In this document: positions 31,307 to 41,271 of the stretch, in pieces | Layout of the letters: each line of letters begins with the position of its first letter | How positions within the stretch are numbered: position 1 is the first letter of the stretch | Assembly (NCBI GenBank): GCA_017979445.1 | Contig: CM030710.1 | Coordinates: 13,564,248-13,628,247, forward strand | Direction of reading: 5' to 3' | From: Akebia trifoliata | Taxonomy: Eukaryota > Streptophyta > Magnoliopsida > Ranunculales > Lardizabalaceae | DNA: 64,000 nucleotides | Made by a program: the position numbers and the translations under genes | The notes under the pieces: generated by a model | What the model saw: the letters and a program-made list of their open reading frames with translations, nothing else | What the model was told of the DNA's origin: nothing | Database searches by the model: none

Positions 31307-32958
31307 TGTAGACATCTCATTTTTGCACTCGTCTAATTAATCAACTGACAAAACCTTAGAAACTACGCTACGCTAGGAAAATACGACTCCAGAAACATAA
31401 AAATCATCATCTTGCAGACCAAAAAAGAAGTTCCACGATAAAAATCACTAAAAATTGATCAAATTATCAAGATACCCCAAACATCAAAACAACCCTAGAA
31501 CCTACGTTACGATTAGGAAAATCCTTTCGAAGACATAAAATAACAAATCAAAATCAAATAAATCATTTCACCAATTTTAACAGAATTTGATAAAATTATG
31601 AAAATACCCCTCATAAAGTTCATAATCATTTCACACAAAAAATTTCATAAATGACACAAAATAATATTTCCATTGAATTCCTTACGAAAAATCGATTCTA
31701 AAACATCCTAGAACATTAAAAACTGACTTAAAACGTGAAAAGTCCTCTCTGGGGACAAAACGGTAATTTCACAATTTTCATAATTAAAAATTTCGAAATT
31801 AATAAATAAAATATTAAATAATTAAATTGAAATATTAATGAAATTAATTTAAAAATTTAAACCAAAGAAATCGATCAATCGGGCTCTCAGGCAAAATTGT
31901 TGAGGGTTCTAAGATATTTCTTTAAGGACCCCTCCATTTGGGGGTCCAAAGAATTAAAGATATAATAGAGGGGGATTCTCCAAAAATTTAAAGTCAATTA
32001 AGCAAGACTAAAGTCAAGGTATTAAAGTCAATCAAGTGAGACTAAAGTCAAAATTAAAGTCAATTAAGCAAGACTAAAGTCAAGATATTAAAAGTCAATC
32101 AATTAAGACTAAAGTCAAAACATTAAAAGTCAATCAAATAAGACCAAAAGTCAAAATCATAATAGAGTTCTAATTAAATAATAACTCTATCTAATAGAGT
32201 TCTAACTAAAACACAACTCCACCTAAAACAATTCTAATTAAAACATAACTCTACCTAAAACAATTCTAACTAAAACACAACTCTAATTAAAAAAACTCTA
32301 ATTAAACACTAACTCTATCAAAATCAACCCCTAAAAAATCTATAAATAGAGGTGCTCACACCCTATTTTCGTATCAAATCATAAACTCTAAGAGGAAGTA
32401 GGTCTAAAAGCCCCCTAACTTCCCATAAACCCTAGTTTTGGAGCCCCAACTCTTTACCTAACATCCCTCCTTCGATTTTAGCCTAAAGAACACCTAAAAG
32501 CCCTCCAACAACACTTCAAAATATATTATTAACTCAAAGAATTCAGATCCAAGAAAGAAGAGATACCTTGCCTCGGAGATCGAAAATCAAATTCGGAGAC
32601 AAAACGAAGCAAGAAGTACGGTACAAGAAGTAATTTTTGTCGGATCTGAGGGAACAAAATCTTTACTATCGGAAAGGTATAACTTCTTATTTTTTATTTT
32701 ATTATTATCTAGGTTTTTTTTAGCAATGTAACCTATTTGGGAAGTTAGTAGAGACTGGCTTTGGCTGGGCGGGGTTGGTGCCTAACACCTTCCAACCCCG
32801 TAACATGATCCCCGAATTTAATTTTTTCTGTTCTAGATTAGTGCTTTATCTGTTTAGAGTCATTGATTGGTTCTTAGACCATAATAACTTGGTGGCGACT
32901 CCCAAACCTCAAGGGTCAAAAGTAGATCCGCGCACCCCGCGGATCGAGGGCACTTTCA
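31307..32958 (+). repeat. E1 3' LTR
   Basis: 1,652 bp, tgtagacatc...ctttca, followed by ctatg. It lacks 101 bp present in the 5' LTR (1198-1300 region); the deletion lies between two 'aact' copies. A TATA box is at 32341-32349. Early differences from the 5' LTR are C-to-T or G-to-A changes. Confidence 0.92.
32341..32349 (+). promoter_or_regulatory. TATA box in E1 3' LTR
   Basis: tataaatag at the same place as in the 5' LTR. Confidence 0.5.
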
Positions 32959-32972
32959 CTATGCATCCGCAA

Positions 32973-33388
32973 CTATCCTTCGAAATTGATAAAGAAAAGC
33001 TCAACATCTAAGGAAGCGTCTTGCTTGGTCATCCTAACAAAAAAGTTAACGTTGGGAGCAGATGTTCCGACAGAAGGAGATACCTAAAAAGAAAAAGCAA
33101 AGTAAGTTAAACACAAAAGACAAATAAGCTACGATCTACATGAAGATAAAAGGGAGAAAGTCATACAATCTGAACCTGCAAATGGGACTCCCGCAGGGTT
33201 GTCTCTGACTCCAGCTCTTGGATGCTAGCTGCTTGCTCCTTGATACGGGCTACCTGCTCCTCAATCTAGGGAGCTTACGCCTCCACTTCAGCCCACGATG
33301 CCTTCCACCCATTCTTCATCTCTACAGACCTAGTAACCTGTGCTTTTATGATGTCGTAACCTTTTTGGAGGCGACCAAGATCATCGGC
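32973..33388 (-). pseudogene. C-terminal two exons of an unrecognised broken gene
   Basis: Minus strand. Exon 33388-33176 is 71 codons (starts ADDLGRLQKGYDIIKAQVTR, ends with coiled-coil-like VARIKEQAASIQELES) and has two in-frame stops. An intron of 92 bp (33175-33084) begins gttcag and ends tttttag. The last exon, 33083-32973, gives 37 codons ending NVNFFVRMTKQDASLDVELF, INFEG and stop. Both exons join in phase 0. Another acceptor-like tttatctcag precedes the first exon. I do not recognise the family; it could be a host gene or part of an older transposon. E1 inserted 14 bp past the stop, and E4 cut the upstream intron at 33453. Confidence 0.55.
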
Positions 33389-33452
33389 CTGAGATAAAAA
33401 ATACATAAATGATAAAAACAATAAAAGGTAGAAAATCATGAAGACAAGAGAC

Positions 33453-35683
33453 TGTAGATACGTGATTCTCGATTACGAGTTTCACTTCTACTAAGGTTTG
33501 AAGTCCCCACCATTCATATTGTAAGTGGATGTGAATGGTCACTTGATGTCTATTTTTAGAAAAACGTTATTTTTGGCATTTAGTGAGTCTTGATGGATAA
33601 GGTACCGATCTGACCTTGAGATCGAGGTAAGTGGTTCGATTGGAAAAAAGGGAAGGTGTTAGGCACCGTTTTCTCCCCACCAAGTGATGGCAACCTCAAC
33701 ACAACTCGATCATTTTTTGGATAGAAAATGTAAATAAAATGAAGTGCAACATGTCGACAACTTGTACCATAAGTAGGGATTTGTTTTCGACTTGATTATA
33801 GGATCATCCCATTGAAGAGGATGATCCTTATAAACCTTTGCCTTGATGATCGAATGTGATTTGAAAAATATTGACTAAGGTTTAGGATCTATTCTCAGGA
33901 GTTGAGAAGGAACCACACACCGATTGCCTCAAAATGATTTAAGGATTAAAATCAATTTTATTTTGAAAGTGATTACAATGCCTATACTTTCAACCGAACC
34001 AAAGTCCGATCTACCGATGATAGGGGAGGGGTAGCATTCATCCTAAGTCTATCTAAAAATAAAATAAATAGAGGAGGGGATAGTAGAAGAGGAAGGTAGA
34101 GAGGGTAAAGAGAGAGAGGGAGGGATATTTCTTTGAATCCACCTTGAATCTTGAATCTTCTTTTCTTCTTCTTGAGTCCTTAATGATTAATGAATTTTTT
34201 TTAGAAGATAATGTGAGAGAATAGTGAAGAGATGATGAGAGAATTTAGTTGAGTGAAGTATTTTTTTGTGTGAGACTTGGTAACCATTTTTAGGGAGTGG
34301 AGGGGGGTATTTATAGGTGTTGGGAGGATTTTTTAGGGATATGATGGGAAGAATTCTTGGGAGAGTAGAGAATGGCATATGTTTTAAGGGTGAGGGATAT
34401 GAAATTTATGGATGGAATGAGGGTAGTTGTGTAATGAAGGTAAGTAGGTTGTGTTTTGATCTAAATGATTTTGATCTTACCCAATCCATTTGGCTAGAGC
34501 GTTTGGTGAGATGAGATGAGTGATGTGTGCTGGAGAGAATGTAGGGTATAAGGTGTTAGGTGTTTGATTGAGTGTTGGGTTGGTTGAGGAGGTGAGGTGT
34601 TTAGATTTAGGAGAATGGGTAGTATAAGGGATTAGGTGTTTGAATTTTTTGAAGGGCTAATGAGATGATGGCATGTGTTAAAAGGATGGGGAGATGGGGT
34701 GATTAGATGAATTGATTGGTGAAAGTAGGTATTTGATTGGAGAGGAGGAATATTGGTTAGGTTTGGGAGAATGGTTTTATAAGAAATGAAGATGGGAGGT
34801 GTGGGTGGTGATGTAAGTTGGTGGAGTGATCAGAGAAAGGTGATGGGTTAGGGTATGGGTTGTGATGGAGAAGGTGAGGTAGGTAGGTTAGGGAAGCGTA
34901 TGGGTTGAGAAGATTTTTGGAGAGAGATTATGTGGGTAGATAAATGTTAGAGAAAAGTGATAGAGGTAGGTGGTTAGATGAGGGAGGTGAGTGGGGGTGA
35001 TGACATGTGTCATCTTTGGTGATCAAAATAGTGATTGTTGATGTGGACAGTGATTTTTAGGTTAGATATGAATTGGATATGGATAAGGGTTTGTGGGCTT
35101 TTTAGTGTATTGGGCTTGGGTTGTGAAAAGTTTTGGGATTGGGTAGGGTTATTTTATGAATGGATTTTTCAGAGTGGGTAGGTTTTAGGGTTTAGGTGGT
35201 ATGGGATTGAATTTAGGTTAGGGGTAATGTGAGAAATTAATTTTTAAGAGTTGAAGGTTTGTGGGCTTTAGGTGGGCTTAAGGTTTTTTCTAAATTCGGA
35301 GGTGGAGTGGTGGAGCGATGGAGGGTGGTGAGTAGTAGGTATCCCAAGTCTCATTTTATATTTTTTATCTTTTTAGGGATTTTTGAAATTATTGGATTGA
35401 TCAAAATGCCACGTGTTGATGAATTGGACTTTTTAGGTCCGTTGGCGACTTTTATTGGAAATCAGGTATTTTTGATTTCGGGATCGGAGCGATGAAGATG
35501 GGGGTACACCAAATCTTTTTTGGTGGGCCCACTAGATCCTCAGGGGGTCTTAGGGACCTTGGTTTGATCAAAATGTCAATTTTAAGTGACTTGGGCCTTT
35601 GAGGCCCGTTACTAACTTTTGTTGAAAAATCTGTATTTTTGGGCCATTTCGAGTAGGTGCCCATTCAAATTGGGGTGTCTACA
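33453..35683 (-). repeat. E4 3' LTR
   Basis: 2,231 bp, tgtagatacg...gtgtctaca on plus. Its ends match family B LTRs in reverse (ggaagtgggtgtgaatggtc counterpart near 33520; gcgacttttattggaaa near 35443). It is C-poor on the plus strand, the mirror of the G-poor E3 LTR. Left flank is gagac; the matching right flank is outside the window. Much more diverged from E3 than the E3 LTRs are from each other. Confidence 0.85.
34308..34315 (-). promoter_or_regulatory. TATA box in E4 LTR
   Basis: tatttata on plus reads tataaata on minus, at the place of TATATATA in E3 (ccaaacacctatatatacc; here ccaacacctataaatacc). Confidence 0.5.
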
Positions 35684-35776
35684 ATTGTTATTCTTTACAG
35701 GAATTGCATGCAAAGAACTGTAAAGAATAGACTAAACTCCTATTTGTACGGGTTAGAAAAATTCTGCAAAACACGA
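35684..35776 (-). other. E4 internal sequence next to its 3' LTR
   Basis: Reverse counterpart of E3 52380-52451 (tgcatgcaaagaactgtaaa, then gaatagac). The polypurine tract is decayed. The last five bases, cacga, are the E3 target-site copy. Confidence 0.75.
35772..35776 (+). repeat. E3 target-site duplication, left copy
   Basis: cacga; the identical right copy is at 54594-54598. Confidence 0.93.
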
Positions 35777-37905
35777 TGTAGACACCTCAATTTGAACGGG
35801 CCCTCACTCGAAAGGGCCCAAAAACAATAATGTTTCAATAAAATTGACCAACGGGCCTCAATGGCCCGAATCATCGAAAATGATTTTTTTTTTGCCGTAA
35901 CTCAAACCGCTAACACCTCTCAATGGGTTAGTAGGTCCACCAAAAGGGTTCGGCACACTCCCACCTACCCTGCTCCATGCAAAATACCGATTTCCCAACA
36001 AAAGGGGGCCAACGGGCCCCTAAGGCCCAAAACATCAAAAGTAGTAACTACGATTAAATCAATGCTCTTAAGACCACCTCATGGTCTCGAGGACTCGCAA
36101 AAAGAATAGTGACCCATCCTACAGTTGTTCAACGTCGTCGCTCCGCACTCGCATGCAAAAATCGATAAATTCCCAACGGGCCCGAAAGCCCGATTCGCCA
36201 ACACGTGGCATTTTGATTAAATCAATGGTTTCAAAAAATCAAAAATCAAAAAAAAATAAATGTGAGACTTGGGATGCCACCCCTTCATCCAACCTTCACC
36301 GTTCCATCTCCAAATCCGATATCCAATCCAAAACAACCCACAACCCTTCTAAACCCAAGCCCAATACATTAAAAACCCATAAACCACTATCCATACCCCA
36401 TTCACTATCCAACCCACACCCAACCCATCAACCCTTACCCACATCAACCAATCAACCCCTCAACATCAAAAGATGACACTTGTCATCACCATCCTTCACC
36501 TCCCTCATCCAATCACCCACTCCCATCACCATGCTCTAAACAACTCATCTACCCTATCTCACTTCCCTCCAAAACACCTCAACCCATACCCTACCCTAAC
36601 CTAACCTACCCCCATCCTCTAACATCAACAACCAACCACACCTTCACCCATACCCTAACCCATCACCATTATCTAACATCATCAACCACCCCACATTCCC
36701 CCATACCTCTACCCATCATTTTCCTTAAAACACTCCAATAAAATCAACTCAACCCATACTTCCTTCATCATCAATCAACTAACCCATTTCTCTCTCTCTA
36801 ATCAAACAACCCCCATCAACCAATCAACCAATCTCACCACCTCACCCCTCATCATGATTGCCACATGGCATCATCCCCTTTCTCCTCCCAAAAACTAACT
36901 TAACAACCTCTTACACAACCCATTCTCCTAAATCTACACACCTCACCTCATCAACCAACCTAACACTCATTCTCTAAACCACTCTCTTACACCCCCACTC
37001 CACCACCAACCATCACTCATGTCAACCCATCAAACACTCTACCCAAATGGGTTGGGTAGGATCCAACCCATTTGGGTCTAAACCTCACCCATTTTCATTC
37101 ATTACACATTTACCCTCCATTTCACCTTAAATTTCACACCACTCACTCTTAAATCCTATACCATTACCCCTTCTCTCACATTTTAACCCCATTATACCCC
37201 CAAACCCCCTCCAAACACCTATATATACCTCCCCTCTCACCCCAAAAAAGGGACACCAAGTCTCCAAGAAAAATACTTTCTCTACTCCTCTCTATCATCC
37301 TCACATACTATCTCCTAAAAAAGGAAATTCCATTCTCATATTACACTAAGGGTTGAGAGAAGCATAGAAGAAGAAGGAAGGGAAGAAAAAGAAAAGGAGA
37401 ACCTTGAAGCTACAAGGTGGGTCTTAACCTCCCCCCCTTTTTTCCTCTCTCTCTAACCTTCTACTCTTCCCTCTTCTAACACCCCCTCTTCTATTTTTTT
37501 TACCCCTTTTAATGATGGGCCCTAAGGCTTAGGATCACAAGGGTCATTTCCATTAATGAAATGACCCTATGATCAAGCCAAAATTAAATCCCTACTTAGG
37601 GAACAAATGCCCCCACGTGGCACACTTTCCACTTTCTTTTAAAAATCAAATGACCGAGTTATTTGAGGTTACCGCCATTGGCGGGGAAAAAGGGGTGCCT
37701 AACACCTTCCCTTTTTCCAATCGAGCCGCTTACCCGAATCTCAAGGTTTGACTACCTTTATCCATCGTGAGTCACTAAAGATAAAAAATGTCATTTTTGG
37801 AAATGCCTCACGGGTGACCATTCACACCCACTTCCAACTTGAATGGTGGCGACTCCAATATTTAGTAGTTGTGGCCGTCATAACGACGAAAACCACGTAG
37901 CTACA
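35777..37905 (+). repeat. E3 5' LTR
   Basis: 2,129 bp, tgtagacacc...gtagctaca. From about 36250 to 37260 the plus strand is almost free of G; 36534-36855 has none. Differences from the 3' LTR are few and many are length changes in homopolymers. Confidence 0.94.
37220..37227 (+). promoter_or_regulatory. TATA box in E3 5' LTR
   Basis: tatatata within ccaaacacctatatatacct, after the G-poor zone; identical in the 3' LTR at 53896-53903. Confidence 0.55.
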
Positions 37906-37907
37906 GC

Positions 37908-37926
37908 TGGCGACTCCACTGGGGAC
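37908..37926 (+). other. E3 primer binding site
   Basis: tggcgactccactggggac, two bases after the LTR. One base different from E1. Confidence 0.88.
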
Positions 37927-39091
37927 TTTAGGCTCATCCCTCGCGAGTAACTCGGTCATGAAAAAAAAAAAAAAAACAGATTTCTATTTTTATTTTATTT
38001 TTTTCACTAACGTTATTTGTTGGTTTTGCTTTGTGTTAGTCGTTTTCTTTGCTTGATCAAATTGTAATATTTATTACTTTCTTCTTTTTGTTACATTTGT
38101 AAGGGGGTCGATGAAAGAAATGAAAAAGAAATGCACATGTGCACTTGCGAGCATAGCCTCACTTCCAAGCCACCCCACCCCCCCCATGTACTTAGCCCCG
38201 ATGCTTAGTAGTTCCACGGCTTGAGATCGTTATTTCAAGTGTCGGGAATGAACACATCAAACCCGATCACCAACCAACGACGTGTGTATTTCGGTATGCA
38301 TCGAGGTTTGAAGATCGGGTAGCCGTGAAGCCACCTATTAAACTCATGCATTTGCCCGGCTAGATGAGCTAGGACACAAAATTGTAATGTTACATCGACC
38401 CCCAAGGCAAAGTTGTACGTGTTTGATGTATTCGGGCCTCGAAGCCCAAGTTGTAAGCCCAAAGAGGCACACGTAGACCGTAGGATTTATCTTTGTTTCT
38501 TTCTCACCTCCCCTAGGTAAAGGGGAGAGAATGCTTGTTGCATCATGTTCAAAAAAGAAAAGAAAAACAGTGAGCAAGGGACTTAAAACAGGGCGACATG
38601 GAAAAACAGGGGCCAAAAGAAACAGTCCTGTGAAATTCCAGAAACTGGATTTCATTCTGGTCCGTGCCCATGACACGGATACCCTAAAATGTGTGTCATC
38701 CGTGTTGGGAACACGGTTGAAACAGAAAATGTCTCATCCGTTCCCAAGACACGGATAACAAAAGATAAATTACATCCGTGCCATTGACACGGACCAGAAT
38801 GAACTCAACGCTACCGAATGAACTCGACAGCCCATTTTGAAAGGGCCCGCTCACTATCGATCAAACGGTGATGACACCCTTAAGAAAATCCTAAGTTTCG
38901 GGACAAATCGAGTAAAATGGATTTTGGCAATCAATGTTTTCAAAAGAAAAAAAAAATAGATGAACAAAAGAAATATAGAAATCAAAAGAAATAAAAAAAA
39001 AAAAAAGAAGAGCGGAGGAGTTTGCGGGTTTGCCAACTCGAAACAATTTTGCGAGTCGGGTCCCCACTTGTACCCATCTAAACCAGACCCA
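37927..39091 (+). other. E3 leader, first part
   Basis: No gene. A cluster of four short hairpins with tccgtg...cacgga arms lies at 38661-38793 (for example ccgtgttgggaacacgg at 38700-38716). Two more of the same kind sit at 51942-52000 near the antisense gene. A long A-rich run is at 38942-39006. Confidence 0.5.
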
Positions 39092-39640
39092 ACCCAACTG
39101 GGTCCACGACCCAGATCCATTTCCAAACTGGGTCCACGACCCAGATCCATTCAAACTGGGTCCACGACCCAGATCCATTCAAACTGGGTTCACAACCCAG
39201 ATCCGTTCAACTGGGTCCACGACCCAGATCCATTTCAAACTGGGTTCACAACCCAGATCCGTTCAACTGGGTCCACGACCCAGATCCATTTCAAACTGGG
39301 TTCACAACCCAGATCCATTTCAAACTGGGTTCGCAACCCAGATCCGTTCAACTGGGTCCACGACCCAGATCCATTCAAACTGGGTTCACAACCCAGATCC
39401 GTTCAACTGGGTCCACAATCCAAATCCAACCCAACTGGGTCCACGACCCAGATCCATTTTCAACTGGGTTGCGACCCAGATCCATCAAACTGGGTTTACG
39501 ACCTAGATCCGTTTTCAAACTGGGTTTACAACCCAGATCCATTTCAAACTGGTTTTCGACCCAGATCCAAATCCTTTTCAATTGGGACCACACAACCAAA
39601 TCCGTTTCAACTAGGTCTAAGACCCAGATCCATGCCACCA
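39092..39640 (+). repeat. Hairpin array of 26-31-bp units in E3 leader
   Basis: About 18-20 units of the form aactgggtccacgacccaga plus tccatttc/tccgttc. Each unit holds ctgggtc-cac-gacccag, a 7-bp stem. In about half the units it is ctgggtt-cac-aacccag: C with G or T with A, so the pair changes together. A few late units (39408, 39493) are mismatched. Confidence 0.9.
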
Positions 39641-39756
39641 ATCTAGGCAAAGATACAACCAATCAATCAACCCAGGAATCCTTTTTCAAAAAAAAAAAAA
39701 AGACCCAATTGCAGTCCTTGATAAGTCTGTGCCAGAAAGATCTTACCCTGTTGATA

Positions 39757-39830
39757 CGAGGGGGATAGACTACGTCTTTCAGAACAAGGTGATTTAAGAG
39801 TGCCATTGTGCGCCGCCCTTCCTTGAGATC
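39757..39830 (+). other. Conserved leader motif in E3
   Basis: Starts with cgagggggatagacta (39757-39772), identical in E1, E2 and E5, followed by a looser match ending gtgcgccgccc (gtgcgccacct in E1). The rest of the family A module is not recognisable here. Confidence 0.7.
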
Positions 39831-39924
39831 CGCCTGGCGACGATGATTTCAAGAACTGGATTAGGCTACTAAAAATGGGTTATTCCAACTCGATTTATCT
39901 CAGAAAATACCATTTCAAACTTTC

Positions 39925-41075
39925 CCACTCCGTGTCGATGCCAGCTCCGGGCTGATGCCAAATCCTGTTGATGCCGACTCCGGTCGATGCCAGCTCCGTG
40001 CGGAAGAAATACTTTTTCAACATAGTTCCCGATCCGTGTCGATGCCAGCTCCGTGCTGATAAATTACTTTTCAAAATGCTTTCCCGACTCCGTGTCGATG
40101 CCAGCTCCGTGCTGATGAATTACTTTTTCAAAATACTTTCCCGCTCCGTGTCAATGCCAGCTCCGTGCGGATGAAATTACTTTTTCAAAATAGTTTCCCG
40201 ACTCCGTGCGATGCCAGCTCCGTGCTGATGAAGTTACTTTTCAAAATATTTTCCCGACTCCATGTCGATGCCAGCCCTGTGCTGAGAAATTACTTTTTCA
40301 AAATATTTCCCGACTCCGTGTCGATGCCAGCTCCGTGCTGATGAAATTACTTTTTCAAAATATTTTCCCGACTCCGTGTCGATGCCAGCTCCGTGCTGAT
40401 GAAATTACTTTTTCAAAATGCTTTCCCGACTCCGTGTCGATGCCAGCTCCGTGCTGATGAAATTACTTTTCAAATATTTTCCGACTCCGTGTCGATGCCA
40501 GCTCCGTGCTGATGAAATTACTTTTTAAAATATTTTCCCGACTCCGTGTCGATGCCAGCTCCGTGCTGATGAAATTACTTTTTCAAAATAGTTTCCGACT
40601 CCGTGTCGATGCCAGCTCCGTGCTGATGAAATTACTTTTTCAAAATATTTTCCCGACTCCGTGTCGATGCCAGCTCCGTGCTGATGAAATTACTTTTTCA
40701 AAATATTTTCCCGACTCCGTGTCGATGCCAGCTCCGTGCTGATGAAATTACTTTTTCAAAATATTTTCCCGACTCCGTGTCGATGCCAGCTCCGTGCTGA
40801 TGAAATTACTTTTTCAAAATATTTTCCCGACTCCGTGTCGATGCCAGCTCCGTGCTGATGAAATTACTTTTCAAAATATTTTCCCGACTCCGTGTCGATG
40901 CCAGCTCCGTGCTGATGAAATTACTTTTTCAAAATGCTTTCCCGACTCCGTGTCGATGCCAGCTCCGTGCTGATGAACTACTTTTTCAAAATGACTTCCC
41001 GACTCCGTGTCGATGCCAGTCCGTGCTGATGTAATTCCTTTGTAAAATATTTTACCAACTTCGTGTTGATACCAG
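39925..41075 (+). repeat. Tandem array of about 59-bp units in E3 leader
   Basis: About 20 units: ccgactccgtgtcgatgcca, gctccgtgctgatgaaatta, ctttttcaaaatattttc. The unit has two related halves (ctccgtgtcgatg and ctccgtgctgatg). Central copies (40320-40920) are nearly identical; edge copies are diverged. It ends about 200 bp before gag. ORFs in it on both strands come from the repeat. Confidence 0.92.
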
Positions 41076-41271
41076 CTCCGCGCGAGCAAGAACCACTTTT
41101 CATTAAAACTCACAATAAACAACTTTACCTGATCTAATAAAACATCATGCCTCCTCATTTTTTGTGAATAAGATAGTAACACTTGGTTGTCTGTATCCAC
41201 AGGTGGCCAAACGAAAGAAATACAAGCAGCCAGAAGTGCCTCCCTATTTTCTCCGGTCATCCGCCGTCACC

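Larger units (their letters stand above)
1161..32958 (+). mobile_element. E1: outer Tat/Ogre-type Ty3/gypsy element, decayed, with two insertions
   Basis: E1 runs from a 5' LTR (1161-2906) to a 3' LTR (31307-32958). The LTRs are clearly a pair, being near-identical over long stretches. Flanks are ccatg on the left and ctatg on the right, a 5-bp duplication with one mismatch. Removing E2 plus its TSD copy (13,292 bp) and the solo LTR plus its TSD copy (1,556 bp) leaves about 16.95 kb. Order: 5' LTR, primer site, long leader, DUF7745-like ORF1, gag, protease, G-patch-like segment, RT, RNase H, second RNase H, integrase, repeat-rich 3' region, polypurine tract, 3' LTR. Two RNase H domains in this order are a known mark of the Tat lineage. 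It cannot encode working proteins: gag-pol has at least 16 stop codons. Confidence 0.92.

Noticed and set aside
36590..36660. Telomere-like ccctaac strings
   Set aside because: Isolated matches in a C/A-rich LTR, not a regular heptamer array.
38960..39646. A 228-codon plus ORF and other ORFs over the hairpin array
   Set aside because: Low-complexity translation of the repeat; no family, no start context, and open on both strands.
39925..41075. CRISPR-like appearance of the 59-bp array
   Set aside because: Units are head-to-tail without unique spacers, and the sequence is plant nuclear DNA.
40871..41260. Minus-strand 129-codon ORF over the 59-bp array and gag start
   Set aside because: Repeat-derived; no recognisable domain.
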